Source of the DNA: CAYVLA01 sp964549615 [NCBI: uncultured Thermococci archaeon]
Lineage (GTDB): Archaea; CAYQAE01; CAYVLA01
Direction: 5' to 3'
Assembly (NCBI GenBank): GCA_964549615.1
Contig: CAZJVP010000086.1
Coordinates: forward strand, 1-28,896
Length of the DNA stretch: 28,896 bases
Positions within the stretch are counted from its first letter, which is position 1; every line of letters starts with the position of its first letter. Below, piece by piece: positions 15,701 through 22,547 of the stretch. The notes beneath the pieces were generated by a model. It saw only the letters and a list, made by a program, of their open reading frames with translations. It was not told the DNA's origin and made no database searches. Position numbers and translations under genes: made by a program.

Positions 15701-15798
15701 CCGATGTGGTTGAGAGGGCGAGGCGAAGGGAGCTCGCCTTAAGGCCCGGGTTGAGAATAGGAACAACCAAGCGGCCAGCCCATGAAGCCGGCGCGTGA
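12769..15798 (+). CDS. Dna2-like Fe-S nuclease fused to SF1 helicase
   Basis: 1009 residues; expected to unwind and trim DNA ends or flaps in replication and repair. After an N-terminal beta-rich part comes a RecB/Cas4-type nuclease: His141, Asp234 (GRADF), Glu250-x-Lys252 (VIEYK), and a Gln-containing helix (LLQAATYAEML). Four Cys at 114, 349, 352 and 358 are placed as for the 4Fe-4S cluster of Dna2 and Cas4. The helicase follows: Walker A HGPFGSGKTT with Lys566, DEASQ at about 687, GDHRQLEP, QYRCPHEVGSF, IDSYQGRQADIVILSLVR and RRLNVAMSRC, the SF1B motifs Ia-VI of the Upf1/Dna2 group. All catalytic residues appear present. The TTG start is supported by GGAGG eight bases ahead; no ATG gives a longer protein. 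It stands alone, so a defence role is not suggested by neighbours. Confidence 0.92.
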   Translation: MFGVVGTVERVERRTGSQGQYARLKVALEGGEERSVFFASTDEPEERGMPCLLQFIERGIVREGTHLLFHKPPEENEWFRWHGYKDRQGLWRKGPGVTVDVDRLVPVYEAIPYCRLRGFVTGRLGVEEVTAETSVMGIVRHRILQRHWRLLWGELSAGRSPAEALRVARAGTEDLIDVLSRELGIPDIATEAGTTLSTCEEISNEIMAWAGPHGYFCSEYNVLSHRFGLVGRADFVGLRRGKRSEGRVIEYKITDQTAIYERRDGWGASRALLQAATYAEMLREALRVPDAGAEVWVFDKWTGGMAHRHGCDVAELTSQLQRSLWGRDEYLYSISSPVPDMEDFGKKKCASCGFRDVCRRLAGYRPDGFLSRIRDALDLEAEAGWRSFRAGPTDSLLEEGIVVPASDILAYSEDALVVRLRDWEKDLSVTPGSFVRLSPVEASHGWGFGVVRSIQPDAMKIALRDPLTPPLLSDGKLRLDFSVPLDFSGRAKMAITAIEVPGLLTDDDEVRGHLEELRRAVEDASSVKSCSVEAGFVDLNESQQRAARMIMASKLTVVHGPFGSGKTTVIARSSVELAKQGKKVLVTSYTNNSVDNALQMIRDLSRSEGLSLKIVRIATGNRQQDLEGIEVVDTHHFGREGISLMREADIVGSTLISCLSNAFRDAYMEKGGYVKLRHLPFDVAIVDEASQCILPYALIPCLMSKRWVLVGDHRQLEPLVLDARAADFLTSWFDMAVRDLGEGGEAVMLDVQYRCPHEVGSFLSRHFYGSKLRNDEEAENHDHRPIEVDAAAASNRINAKFSAAGLDMQMSPGQISILANPRNHLIFIDTAGRSRERGRKSKSNSGEAIVASEAMGILGQATSDMLFLSPYRAQNSLVRRMVAGDVRMGTIDSYQGRQADIVILSLVRSNANGLLGFLRNVRRLNVAMSRCMKKLVVISDSATIRMNRADLDAREVLMDYIRTSKELGTYICLASQRADVVERARRRELALRPGLRIGTTKRPAHEAGA

Positions 15799-15846
15799 GC
15801 GGTCTGCGCGCCGAGGCGGGCGGATCTGGCCTCGGCGGCCCGACAA

Positions 15847-15857
15847 AGATTTATACG
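15847..15857 (+). promoter_or_regulatory. TATA box for aminotransferase gene; decides start
   Basis: AAGATTTATACG around these positions is centred about 38 bases before ATG 15890. The open frame extends upstream to 15782, but that part overlaps this promoter and the end of the helicase gene. Confidence 0.55.
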
Positions 15858-15889
15858 GGCCGCGTCCCGGCCCAGTCCGAGGCACTCGC

Positions 15890-17107
15890 ATGGCAAGGTA
15901 CCTTTCACCCCTGGTGATCGGCCCCGACGGGCTGGCCCCGGACCCGATCAGGAGCTTCGTCAGGCGGGCTAATGCCCTGGAGAAGGAGACGGGGCGCAGG
16001 ATCATCAGGCTGAACATCGGCGAGCCCGACCTCCCACCTACGGCGGTCTTGGAGGCCTACAGGAGGGGCCTCAACTCCCCCGATGCAGTGCAGTCAAGCA
16101 ACTACCCGCCTGCCGAAGGTTTGCCGGCGCTCAGGGAAGCGATATCGGGGATGGAGGCAAAATGCTTCGGGGTCAATGCGCCCGACTCCCGGGTCTACAT
16201 CACGCTGGGGGCGTGCGGGGCACTGAAGTTCATCTTCAAGGTTTTGGGAGCGCGGGGAGCCCAGGTGAACGACCTGATAGCCCTGGCACCGGGCTGGGGC
16301 GTCATAACCAACTTCGCCTGGGAGTACCAGATCCGAACCAACTTCGCGCAGCTCATAACCCCCGACGGCCGGTTCAAGGAGGACGAAGCCCAGAAGATGG
16401 TCGGCGACCGGACCGTCGGGATCTATGTGAACTCGCCGAACAATCCGACGGGCAGCATCCTGTCCAGGCACACCGTGAGATCCATACTGAAGTTTGCCCG
16501 GGACAACGACATGTGGGTGGTGACGGATGAGGCCTACCAGCACCTCGTCCATGGCCCGCTTGCGGAGCACGTGTCCTTCGCAAGGTATGCAGAGTTTGCG
16601 GATCGCGTCTTCAAGTGCATCTCTTTCTCGAAGATACTAAAACCCAACATAAGGCTAGGTGCGCTCATCATCCCGGACGGGCTTTCCCAGGAGGTCAGGG
16701 ATTCGTTCTTCACCGCGCTCCGAAACGAGGGGGCGGGAGTGCCGGCCGAGTGCCAGTGCGGAGCACTGGAGGTGCTGCGCACCGACCCCGAACTTTCCTA
16801 CATGGCGGAGGTCAACTCGCGCTACAGACGGAAGGTTGAGGCTGCAAAGCCGATCCTCAGGGAGTCGGGTTGCTCGTTTGAGTCCTACAACGACCCAAGG
16901 GCAAGCTTCTACCTCTTTCCTAGGACGCCGGTTGCGGATTCCCGGGCGCTCACCGAGTCCTTGCTCCAAAACGGCGTCAGCGTCGTTCCGGGGACCAGCT
17001 TCTACCTTGACTCCCACATCAGGATCGCCATAGGCACGAACATGTCTTTGCAGGATGTGGAGGAGGGCGTGAGGAGGATCGCCTCTACGCTCTCGAAAGC
17101 TCCTTGA
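15890..17107 (+). CDS. PLP-dependent class I/II aminotransferase
   Basis: 405 residues, fold type I, transferring amino groups between an amino acid and a 2-oxo acid in the cytosol. The chain shows RLNIGEPDLPPT near the N-terminus, YPPAEGLPALREAI, the cofactor-contacting NSPNNPTGSILS, VTDEAYQHLVHG with the PLP-ring Asp, SFSKILKPNIRLG with PLP-lysine Lys248, and the C-terminal substrate Arg in HIRIAIG. This is an aspartate/alanine-type aminotransferase of the AspC/AlaT group; the amino acid used cannot be told. It starts at ATG 15890 because the TATA box lies inside the upstream extension. Its last 23 bases overlap the end of the convergent trm1 gene. Confidence 0.92.
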   Translation: MARYLSPLVIGPDGLAPDPIRSFVRRANALEKETGRRIIRLNIGEPDLPPTAVLEAYRRGLNSPDAVQSSNYPPAEGLPALREAISGMEAKCFGVNAPDSRVYITLGACGALKFIFKVLGARGAQVNDLIALAPGWGVITNFAWEYQIRTNFAQLITPDGRFKEDEAQKMVGDRTVGIYVNSPNNPTGSILSRHTVRSILKFARDNDMWVVTDEAYQHLVHGPLAEHVSFARYAEFADRVFKCISFSKILKPNIRLGALIIPDGLSQEVRDSFFTALRNEGAGVPAECQCGALEVLRTDPELSYMAEVNSRYRRKVEAAKPILRESGCSFESYNDPRASFYLFPRTPVADSRALTESLLQNGVSVVPGTSFYLDSHIRIAIGTNMSLQDVEEGVRRIASTLSKAP

Positions 17108-18281
17108 TCTGCTGCAGGACCTCTGAGGCCGGCGCATCGGTCTTAAGACCTGTGCCCGTGATGTGCGTCGGGGTCGCGTGGAATCCCTGCGCCCGGAGGG
17201 CGTCGATGAGCCGAGAGGTTGACGGGGCAGGCACGCCAAGCATCCTCGAGGAGTGATGGGTGTCGTAGAACGAGAAGATGTCGGCCTCTTCTGCGACCTT
17301 CTTGACTATCCCGGCTGCCTCATCCCCCATCCCGGGAAACGGCATCAAGCTCGTCATCGAGGTTACGAACCCGTCATTCTTGAGGGGGCCGGTCCAGAGA
17401 GGGCCCGAAACTTCCATGGCCGTGCCGCAGCAGAGCTCCCGTGGCGGCAGGAATCCCCGCGCTGGCCGTCTGGACCCGCACTTGAAGCAGTGGAGCGCCC
17501 AGCCCATGCTGCCAAGGCTTTCGTCCGCTGCCCTGCGAGAACCCTTGACCTCCAGGTACAGCCTGTAGTAGTGCGCCGTGGCATGCGAGAAGACGGGTCT
17601 GATCCCGATCTCGACCGAGCAGGCCCTCCGCACGATGTGGCCCGCCAGTATCCTGAGGCCGATCTCGTGCCTGTACTCGGTCTTGACCGGAATGGCGTCG
17701 TACCTGCGCATGCAGGTTCTTGGGTAGGTGCCGCACAACGGCGCGGTGTCCGTCGCGGTCACGCAGAAGAGGGAGCCATGCCTCAGGGACTTCAAGCAGG
17801 AGGGAATGAAAAGGACGGGCGAGCCGAAGGGGTCCAGGTCGAGCACGTCGAACGCGTGCTTGTGCTGGGCCAGGAAGGCCAGCGCCTCTTGGTTGGTGAT
17901 GTAAACGTTCTTTCCGTCGACCGTGCAGGTTACGAGTCCCTTCCTCCGCCTGACCGATCTTGGCCGGAAGTTGAGCTTCATGTTCTTGAACATGAGATCG
18001 AACGGGGTTCGCCCGACGTCGTTCATGTGAAGCTCTCCTACGCCATCCAACCCGAGGAAGCGCAGGCCTCTCACCCCGGTCGCCGAGAGGAGATCGCACA
18101 CGGAGATCAGCCGCCGCTGCGTGCGAGCATAGGCGGCGACGCATAGGACGGCTATGTCCCTGTTGGGAACCATCCGCGGGTTGTAGAAGGCCGCCATCTC
18201 GGATGAGACTTTTCCGCCGGGCTGAAGGGGCGCAAGGATTTGAAGCCCACCCTCTTCCTGAACCTCTAACTCGGACTCCAC
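17085..18281 (-). CDS. trm1: tRNA (guanine26-N2)-dimethyltransferase Trm1
   Basis: Trm1 makes N2,N2-dimethylguanosine at tRNA position 26 using S-adenosylmethionine. The 398 residues match the archaeal length. Motifs: AAFYNPRMVPNRD near residues 30-42; the SAM-binding SVCDLLSATGVRGLRFLG at about 60-77; the catalytic-type DLDPFGSP at about 147-154; then TATDTAPLCGTYP. A Cys-rich segment (HCFKCGSRRPARGF then ELCCG) sits where archaeal Trm1 carries a small metal-binding module. The GTG start at 18281 lies 20 bases after the SPFH gene's stop, so the two are probably co-transcribed. Confidence 0.95.
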   Translation of the reverse strand: MESELEVQEEGGLQILAPLQPGGKVSSEMAAFYNPRMVPNRDIAVLCVAAYARTQRRLISVCDLLSATGVRGLRFLGLDGVGELHMNDVGRTPFDLMFKNMKLNFRPRSVRRRKGLVTCTVDGKNVYITNQEALAFLAQHKHAFDVLDLDPFGSPVLFIPSCLKSLRHGSLFCVTATDTAPLCGTYPRTCMRRYDAIPVKTEYRHEIGLRILAGHIVRRACSVEIGIRPVFSHATAHYYRLYLEVKGSRRAADESLGSMGWALHCFKCGSRRPARGFLPPRELCCGTAMEVSGPLWTGPLKNDGFVTSMTSLMPFPGMGDEAAGIVKKVAEEADIFSFYDTHHSSRMLGVPAPSTSRLIDALRAQGFHATPTHITGTGLKTDAPASEVLQQIKELSRA

Positions 18282-18301
18282 TGGCGCGCCCCGCCGAAGC
18301 G

Positions 18302-19054
18302 CTATCTCTGGAGACTTTTCAGCAACTCGATGGGGATGGGAACCACGATCGTGTTCGCCTTCTCGGCGGCCGCCTCGGTGAGAGTTCCGAGCAGCCTAAG
18401 CTGGAGGGATCCCGGGCTCTTCTGCAGCGTCTTTGCGGCCTCCGCGAGCTGCATGGCGGCCTGCATCTCACCCTGGGCGGAGATTATCCTGCCCCTCCGG
18501 TCCCTCTCTGCCTCCGCCTGCTTGGCCATTGCCCTCTTCATGCCCTCGGGCACCTCGACCTGCTTCAGCTCGACGGCGCTCACCTTGATTCCCCACGGGT
18601 CAGTGGCCTCGTCGATGATCGTCTGCAGCTGCTTGTTCAGCTTCTCGCGCTCCGAGAGAAGCTCGTCCAAGCTGGCTTGCCCTACCACCACCCTCAGGGT
18701 CGTCTGAGAATACAGGGAGGTCGCAGCCACGTAGTTCGTGACCTGCACGATTGCCTTCTCCGGGTCCATTATTCGGAAGTAGACCACGGCATCGACCTTG
18801 ACCGGCACGTTGTCCCTGGTTATTACCTCTTGGGCCGGCACGTCCAACACGGTCGTCCTGAGGTCAAGTTTGACCATGTTCTCGAAGATGGGGATTATGA
18901 AGAAAAGCCCCGGCCCCCTCGCGCCGACGAGCCTGCCCAACCTGAAGATCACGCCCCTCTCGTATTCCTTGACGATCCTGATCGCTGAGGCGAGTATTAT
19001 CAGCGCGAGGAAAACGAGCGGCCCGATGATCCACGCCAAGTCTTCCGCAGCCAC
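18302..19054 (-). CDS. Stomatin/SPFH (slipin) membrane protein
   Basis: 250 residues: one N-terminal membrane helix at about 8-26 (IIGPLVFLALIILASAIRIV) and the SPFH domain (KEYERGVIFRLGRLVGARGP, then DVPAQEVITRDNVPVKVDAV), followed by a coiled, Ala/Glu-rich helix (AMAKQAEAERDRRGRIISAQ) used for oligomerisation. The end (TIVVPIPIELLKSL) is the hydrophobic tail that NfeD-type proteases cleave in Pyrococcus slipin. It scaffolds membrane microdomains and partners with NfeD, encoded here 1.3 kb away on the same strand but separated by an opposite-strand gene. The GTG start at 19054 sits 37 bases after a TATA box. Confidence 0.93.
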   Translation of the reverse strand: MAAEDLAWIIGPLVFLALIILASAIRIVKEYERGVIFRLGRLVGARGPGLFFIIPIFENMVKLDLRTTVLDVPAQEVITRDNVPVKVDAVVYFRIMDPEKAIVQVTNYVAATSLYSQTTLRVVVGQASLDELLSEREKLNKQLQTIIDEATDPWGIKVSAVELKQVEVPEGMKRAMAKQAEAERDRRGRIISAQGEMQAAMQLAEAAKTLQKSPGSLQLRLLGTLTEAAAEKANTIVVPIPIELLKSLQR

Positions 19055-19086
19055 CTAGTCCACCGGGCACTGTAGACCTAAAATCC

Positions 19087-19096
19087 AATATAAATC
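19087..19096 (-). promoter_or_regulatory. TATA box for SPFH-trm1 unit
   Basis: GATTTATATT on the minus strand is centred about 37 bases before GTG 19054. Read on the plus strand the same AT-rich block could also serve the URO-D-like gene, but that would leave a leader of more than 130 bases. Confidence 0.5.
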
Positions 19097-19253
19097 TTTG
19101 GCAGGGCTCCTCCTTGCAAAATTCGGCGCAGGCTCGCCGAGATCTAGGCTCCGCCCGTCCGAATTCGATCCTGGGGAAAGAGCTTTTCAACCCGAGCGCT
19201 CCAGGCCGCGTGAGGTCGGACGCTTGGGAAGGGTGTGTCCCCGGGAGAACTTC

Positions 19254-20165
19254 ATGTTGGCCGTGGAGCGGGAGGCCCCCTTCTGGCTGCCGTGTCCGCT
19301 TTTCGATGGGTCGGTGGCGACGATCGGCCACGGGCTGAGGGAACGGGTGGATTCGGGAGAGGATGACTGGGGCGTCCGGTGGGAGGCCAAGGAACCGAGA
19401 TCAGGAAGCTTCCCGGTCATTCACCCCATCACTTCGCCGGAGCTAGTGGAGGACTATCCTTTCCCTTCGCCGGACGACCCGCGCCTGGCAAGGGCTGCCC
19501 GGGATTCGGCGTCAAAGGCCGATCGGGATAGGGCCGTGCTGTTTGGGGACAATGGGTGGGGGCTTTTCGAGAGGTCGTGGCTGCTGCTTGGGATGCGGAG
19601 GTTCTTTCACTGGGCGTTGAGGTACCCGGATGCGCTTTCGGCGTTGCTCGACCGGATAACCGAGGTCAAGGTTCGGCTTTCCGAGGTCTTGATCACCGAA
19701 GGCGGGGCAGAGGTGCTGGGGTACGGGGACGACTGGGGGATGGAGACGGGACTCCTTTTCTCCAGAAGTCTGTGGGAGAGGTTCATAAGGCCGCGCCAAG
19801 AGAGGCTCTACAGGGTCGCAAGGGATTACGGCGTTCTGGTCTTCCAGCACAGCGACGGCATGGTCCAGGACTTAGTTCCCGATCTTCTGGACATAGGGGT
19901 TGACATCATGAACCTTCAGAGGGAGTGCAACGACTGGCCGGGCTTGATGAAGAGGCATGGCAAGAGGGTCGTGCTCTGGGGCGGCGTCAGCGCAAGGACG
20001 CTGGACCTGGGAAGCGCGGCCCAGATAAGGGCCGAGGTTGAGGAATGCTGCGTTCTCGGAAGGGAGGGCGGAGTCGTTTTGGCTCCGGGGCATTCCCTCA
20101 AATTTGAGAGGAGGAAGTTGGGCGTTATGCGCAGGGCGTGGGCCGAGAAGGGTGTGTACCGTTGA
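19254..20165 (+). CDS. Uroporphyrinogen decarboxylase (URO-D)-fold protein
   Basis: 303 residues from ATG 19254 (MLAVEREAPFWLPCPLFDGS). The URO-D superfamily includes haem-pathway decarboxylases and corrinoid methyltransferases such as MtaA. Visible motifs: FGDNGWGLFERSWLLLGMRR; VLGYGDDWGMETGLLFSRSL; VFQHSDGMVQDLVPDLLDIG; GVDIMNLQRECNDWP; VVLWGGVSARTLDLG; GGVVLAPGHSL. This is the pattern of the divergent URO-D-like proteins found beside sugar-degradation genes, not of HemE, whose Arg-rich N-terminus is absent. The frame stays open upstream to 19098; I chose 19254 for GGGAG six bases ahead, and GTG 19236 is also possible. Reaction unknown. It is followed 35 bases on by the beta-helix stub, so the two may once have been an operon. 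Confidence 0.8.
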   Translation: MLAVEREAPFWLPCPLFDGSVATIGHGLRERVDSGEDDWGVRWEAKEPRSGSFPVIHPITSPELVEDYPFPSPDDPRLARAARDSASKADRDRAVLFGDNGWGLFERSWLLLGMRRFFHWALRYPDALSALLDRITEVKVRLSEVLITEGGAEVLGYGDDWGMETGLLFSRSLWERFIRPRQERLYRVARDYGVLVFQHSDGMVQDLVPDLLDIGVDIMNLQRECNDWPGLMKRHGKRVVLWGGVSARTLDLGSAAQIRAEVEECCVLGREGGVVLAPGHSLKFERRKLGVMRRAWAEKGVYR

Positions 20166-20200
20166 GGGCGGGATGCGGAAGAGGTTGGGAGGCCGGGCAG

Positions 20201-20317
20201 ATGATCTACGTCTCCCTAGATGGAAACGACGCGTGGTCTGGTAGGCGGCCGAGCCCGAACGGGGCCGGGAAGGACGGGCGGATCTGGCGATGCTGTTGCG
20301 TCGGCGGACGGGCCTAG
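20201..20317 (+). pseudogene. N-terminal stub of a right-handed beta-helix protein
   Basis: From ATG 20201, with GGGAGG at 20187-20192, the frame reads MIYVSLDGNDAWSGRRPSPN then GAGKDG. That is the characteristic opening of parallel beta-helix polysaccharide-active proteins (I/YYVSPDGND.WSG....N..G.DGPF). After about 26 residues the similarity stops: the frame runs RIWRCCCVGGRA into a TAG at 20315-20317. Such proteins normally have 500 or more residues, so nearly all the gene is gone. The break lies exactly where the convergent nfeD gene ends (its stop codon shares the same CTAG), which marks a rearrangement junction. With the URO-D-like gene just upstream it was probably part of a sugar-degradation operon. 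Confidence 0.6.
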
Positions 20318-21657
20318 CCTTGCGGCCCGGCCCTCCTGACGATGAGCGTGAGTCCCTTTCTTCCCACTATCTCGACATCCGTGTTCGTCTCAATCCTGCC
20401 TTCGGCCGAAGACGCGCTCCAGATCTCACCGCGCACCCTCACCTGCCCGGTGGGGTCAAGCACGCTCACCGTGGTCGCGGTCATGCCGATGAGCTCCTGG
20501 CCGCCGGTTACGGCGGGCTTCTTTCGCGCCTTGATCACGTATCGCATCGAGACGGCAAAGAATGCCACGAATCCAGCGACGAGGGTTAGGGCGGTGATGG
20601 TGAACGTCCTGTACCACTCCCTCGGCATGTAGAACGCCGGTTCAACCCCCCATTTCGGGGGAACGAAGAGTATCCCGAACACGAAGCTCACGATGGCCGC
20701 GGCGGTGAAGAGGCCGAAACTCGGGGTGGCCGCCTCGGCTGCGAGGAAGATCGCGCCGAGAACCAGAAGCAGGATTCCGACGATGTTTGCCCCCACGATC
20801 CCGAGTCCGAAGAGGGCGAGCACGATGCATATTGCGCCGATCGTCTCGGGGACGTATGTTCCCGGCGAGGCGAACCCGAAGATCAGGCCGTACAAGCCGA
20901 TCATGAGCAGCACGTAGGCCAATGTCGGGTTGCTGAAGAAGTTGGTGAACCTCTCCGAAGCGCTCAGCTCGACGTACTTCACCCTGGCGTCGGAGAGCGT
21001 TACCGCCGGCTTGCTTCCGTCGGCCAGGGTCCCGTGGATCTGGAACTCCTCCACCTGGGAAAGCAGGTCTTCGATGTCCGCGGCGATGAAGTCGATCACG
21101 CCGGCGCTCAAAGCCTCGCTTGGCGTGAGAACTAGGTTCTTCGTCACGAATTCGACGCAGGGCTCGGGCGGCCTGCCAACAAGGTTGGCGGTTGACTCCA
21201 TCTTGCCGATGATGTAGGACTTAGTCTTATTGGGCGCGGGCTGGATCACGCCGGTCTGCGGATCGTAACCGCTGATCGGCTCGGCCGCGCCTATGGCGGT
21301 GGCAGGGGCCATTGCCGCGATGTGGGATGCCACCGTGATGAAGGCCCCCGCCGATGCGGCGTTTGCGCCCTTCGGGGCGACGTACACGACGACCGGGACC
21401 TTGGAGGCGAAGATCCTCTTCATGATCTCGAACATGGAGTCCACCCTTCCACCCGGCGTGTCCAGCATGATCACTGCAGCCGCTGCGCCGTCCTCCTCCG
21501 ACAGAGAGATGATCCTGTCGAACTGGCTCACGGTGGGGGGGCCGATGAAGTCGGCCTTGAGCTTCATCACGTACACGAACTTCTCGCAGAATGCGGGGCC
21601 GGCCGACACAAGAAGCGTGACCAAGATGGCCCCGGCAAGGATGCAGGTGGATCGCAT
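20314..21657 (-). CDS. NfeD/STOPP-type membrane serine protease
   Basis: 447 residues: signal or anchor at 5-23; an extracytoplasmic ClpP-fold protease; four to five membrane helices (for example TLAYVLLMIGLYGLIFGFAS and GAICIVLALFGLGIVGANIV); a C-terminal OB-fold NfeD domain (GMTATTVSVLDPTGQVRVRG, then GEIW). The catalytic dyad of the Pyrococcus homologue PH1510 (Ser-Lys) maps to Ser102 in AASAGAF and Lys144 in APNKTKSYI. MLDTPGGRVDSM is the oxyanion region. It is expected to cleave the hydrophobic C-terminus of the SPFH partner. In many archaea the two genes are adjacent; here a URO-D-like gene and a beta-helix stub lie between them on the other strand. A TATA-like GGATTTTAAGCC precedes the ATG at 21657. 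Confidence 0.93.
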   Translation of the reverse strand: MRSTCILAGAILVTLLVSAGPAFCEKFVYVMKLKADFIGPPTVSQFDRIISLSEEDGAAAAVIMLDTPGGRVDSMFEIMKRIFASKVPVVVYVAPKGANAASAGAFITVASHIAAMAPATAIGAAEPISGYDPQTGVIQPAPNKTKSYIIGKMESTANLVGRPPEPCVEFVTKNLVLTPSEALSAGVIDFIAADIEDLLSQVEEFQIHGTLADGSKPAVTLSDARVKYVELSASERFTNFFSNPTLAYVLLMIGLYGLIFGFASPGTYVPETIGAICIVLALFGLGIVGANIVGILLLVLGAIFLAAEAATPSFGLFTAAAIVSFVFGILFVPPKWGVEPAFYMPREWYRTFTITALTLVAGFVAFFAVSMRYVIKARKKPAVTGGQELIGMTATTVSVLDPTGQVRVRGEIWSASSAEGRIETNTDVEIVGRKGLTLIVRRAGPQG

Positions 21658-21693
21658 TGATGCTCCCCGTGACGTATGCTCCTTGAAGTCTGC

Positions 21694-21705
21694 GGCTTAA
21701 AATCC
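21694..21705 (-). promoter_or_regulatory. TATA box for nfeD
   Basis: It reads GGATTTTAAGCC on the minus strand, about 42 bases before ATG 21657. Confidence 0.45.
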
Positions 21706-21724
21706 TTTGTTTGGGCGTTGGGGT

Positions 21725-22525
21725 CTAGCCTAGGCGGAAGCCGCGCGAGGTGAGGGGCAAGGCGCGAGCCATGGCGGCTACGCACCTCCTGGACGAGACG
21801 ATCGCGCGGATCGGCCCGAAACCGTGAAGGAGAACTCGGGCCATGGACGCCATGGTCGCTCCATTGCTGAGCATCCGTAGGAAGCTTTCCTCGTCCGTCA
21901 CCGAGTTATTGCCGATTATCGGAAGGTCGGTCGAGGACGTCGTTTGCCTGAGGAGGCGGATGTCCGGCCCCGGATGGCCGGGCTTCATGAGGTCCAAATG
22001 CAGGGCGAGTGCCCCGGAATCCTCAAGCTGCGAAGGAAGGCCGGGAGGAATGCACATCGCCCGAGCCTTGACCAGCGTGGGCAGGTACCGGGATGATGCC
22101 GAGACGGCCCTGGCCAGCACCCCGGGACGAGACAGAAGGCCCTCACCAGCGCCGACCTCAACGAACTCCTGCTGTCTGCAATGTGCGTTCAGCTCAATGA
22201 CGTCCACCGTCCCTACCAGCCGACGGCAAAGCTTGGCAAGTTCCCTCGGCGCCGCGAACCTCAGGTTCACACAGATCGCCACGCCATCGGCACGCGCGAC
22301 ATCGGCTTCCTTGCGAATGTGCTCTGGAAGCGCCGAAGGTCGGATGGGAAACTCCCTTCTCTTCTTTCCGACGTGAAGTCCGGCTCGGTGGGTGGGTCCG
22401 TCCGCGTTGTAGCCGCCGAGCGTCACCATGGCGGCACCGGCCTCCGCCGCAGCCCTGCAGAAGCGGCCATCCGACCATCCCGCCATCGCCGACTGGATCA
22501 GGAGGTTCTTGAGAAAGATCGGCAA
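21725..22525 (-). CDS. Dus-like TIM-barrel protein (archaeal nifR3-related)
   Basis: 266 residues, related to the FMN-binding tRNA-dihydrouridine synthase/dihydroorotate dehydrogenase fold. The start (FLKNLLIQSAMAGWSDGRFC) resembles the AxMAGxTDxxF opening of Dus proteins, VIELNAHCRQQEF is the position of their NxGCP active-site loop with Cys retained, and DLPIIGNNSVTDEESFLRML followed by NGATMASMARVLL is the flavin-phosphate region. It is shorter and more diverged than true Dus, matching the archaeal TIM-barrel group often labelled nifR3-related; tRNA modification is therefore unproven. It starts with TTG at 22525, with GGTGAA upstream, 22 bases after the stop of the anchored alpha/alpha-barrel gene on the same strand. 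Confidence 0.75.
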   Translation of the reverse strand: MPIFLKNLLIQSAMAGWSDGRFCRAAAEAGAAMVTLGGYNADGPTHRAGLHVGKKRREFPIRPSALPEHIRKEADVARADGVAICVNLRFAAPRELAKLCRRLVGTVDVIELNAHCRQQEFVEVGAGEGLLSRPGVLARAVSASSRYLPTLVKARAMCIPPGLPSQLEDSGALALHLDLMKPGHPGPDIRLLRQTTSSTDLPIIGNNSVTDEESFLRMLSNGATMASMARVLLHGFGPIRAIVSSRRCVAAMARALPLTSRGFRLG

Positions 22526-22547
22526 GGGCCATTCACCCGGAGTCCGG

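Noticed and set aside
12769-15798. Dna2-like protein as part of a defence or CRISPR adaptation locus
   Set aside because: The Cas4-like nuclease is fused to a helicase in the Dna2 layout and no cas gene, repeat array or other defence gene is nearby; replication and repair is the simpler reading.
17253-18146. 297-codon plus-strand open frame
   Set aside because: It is antisense to trm1, which carries unmistakable SAM-binding and DPFG motifs.
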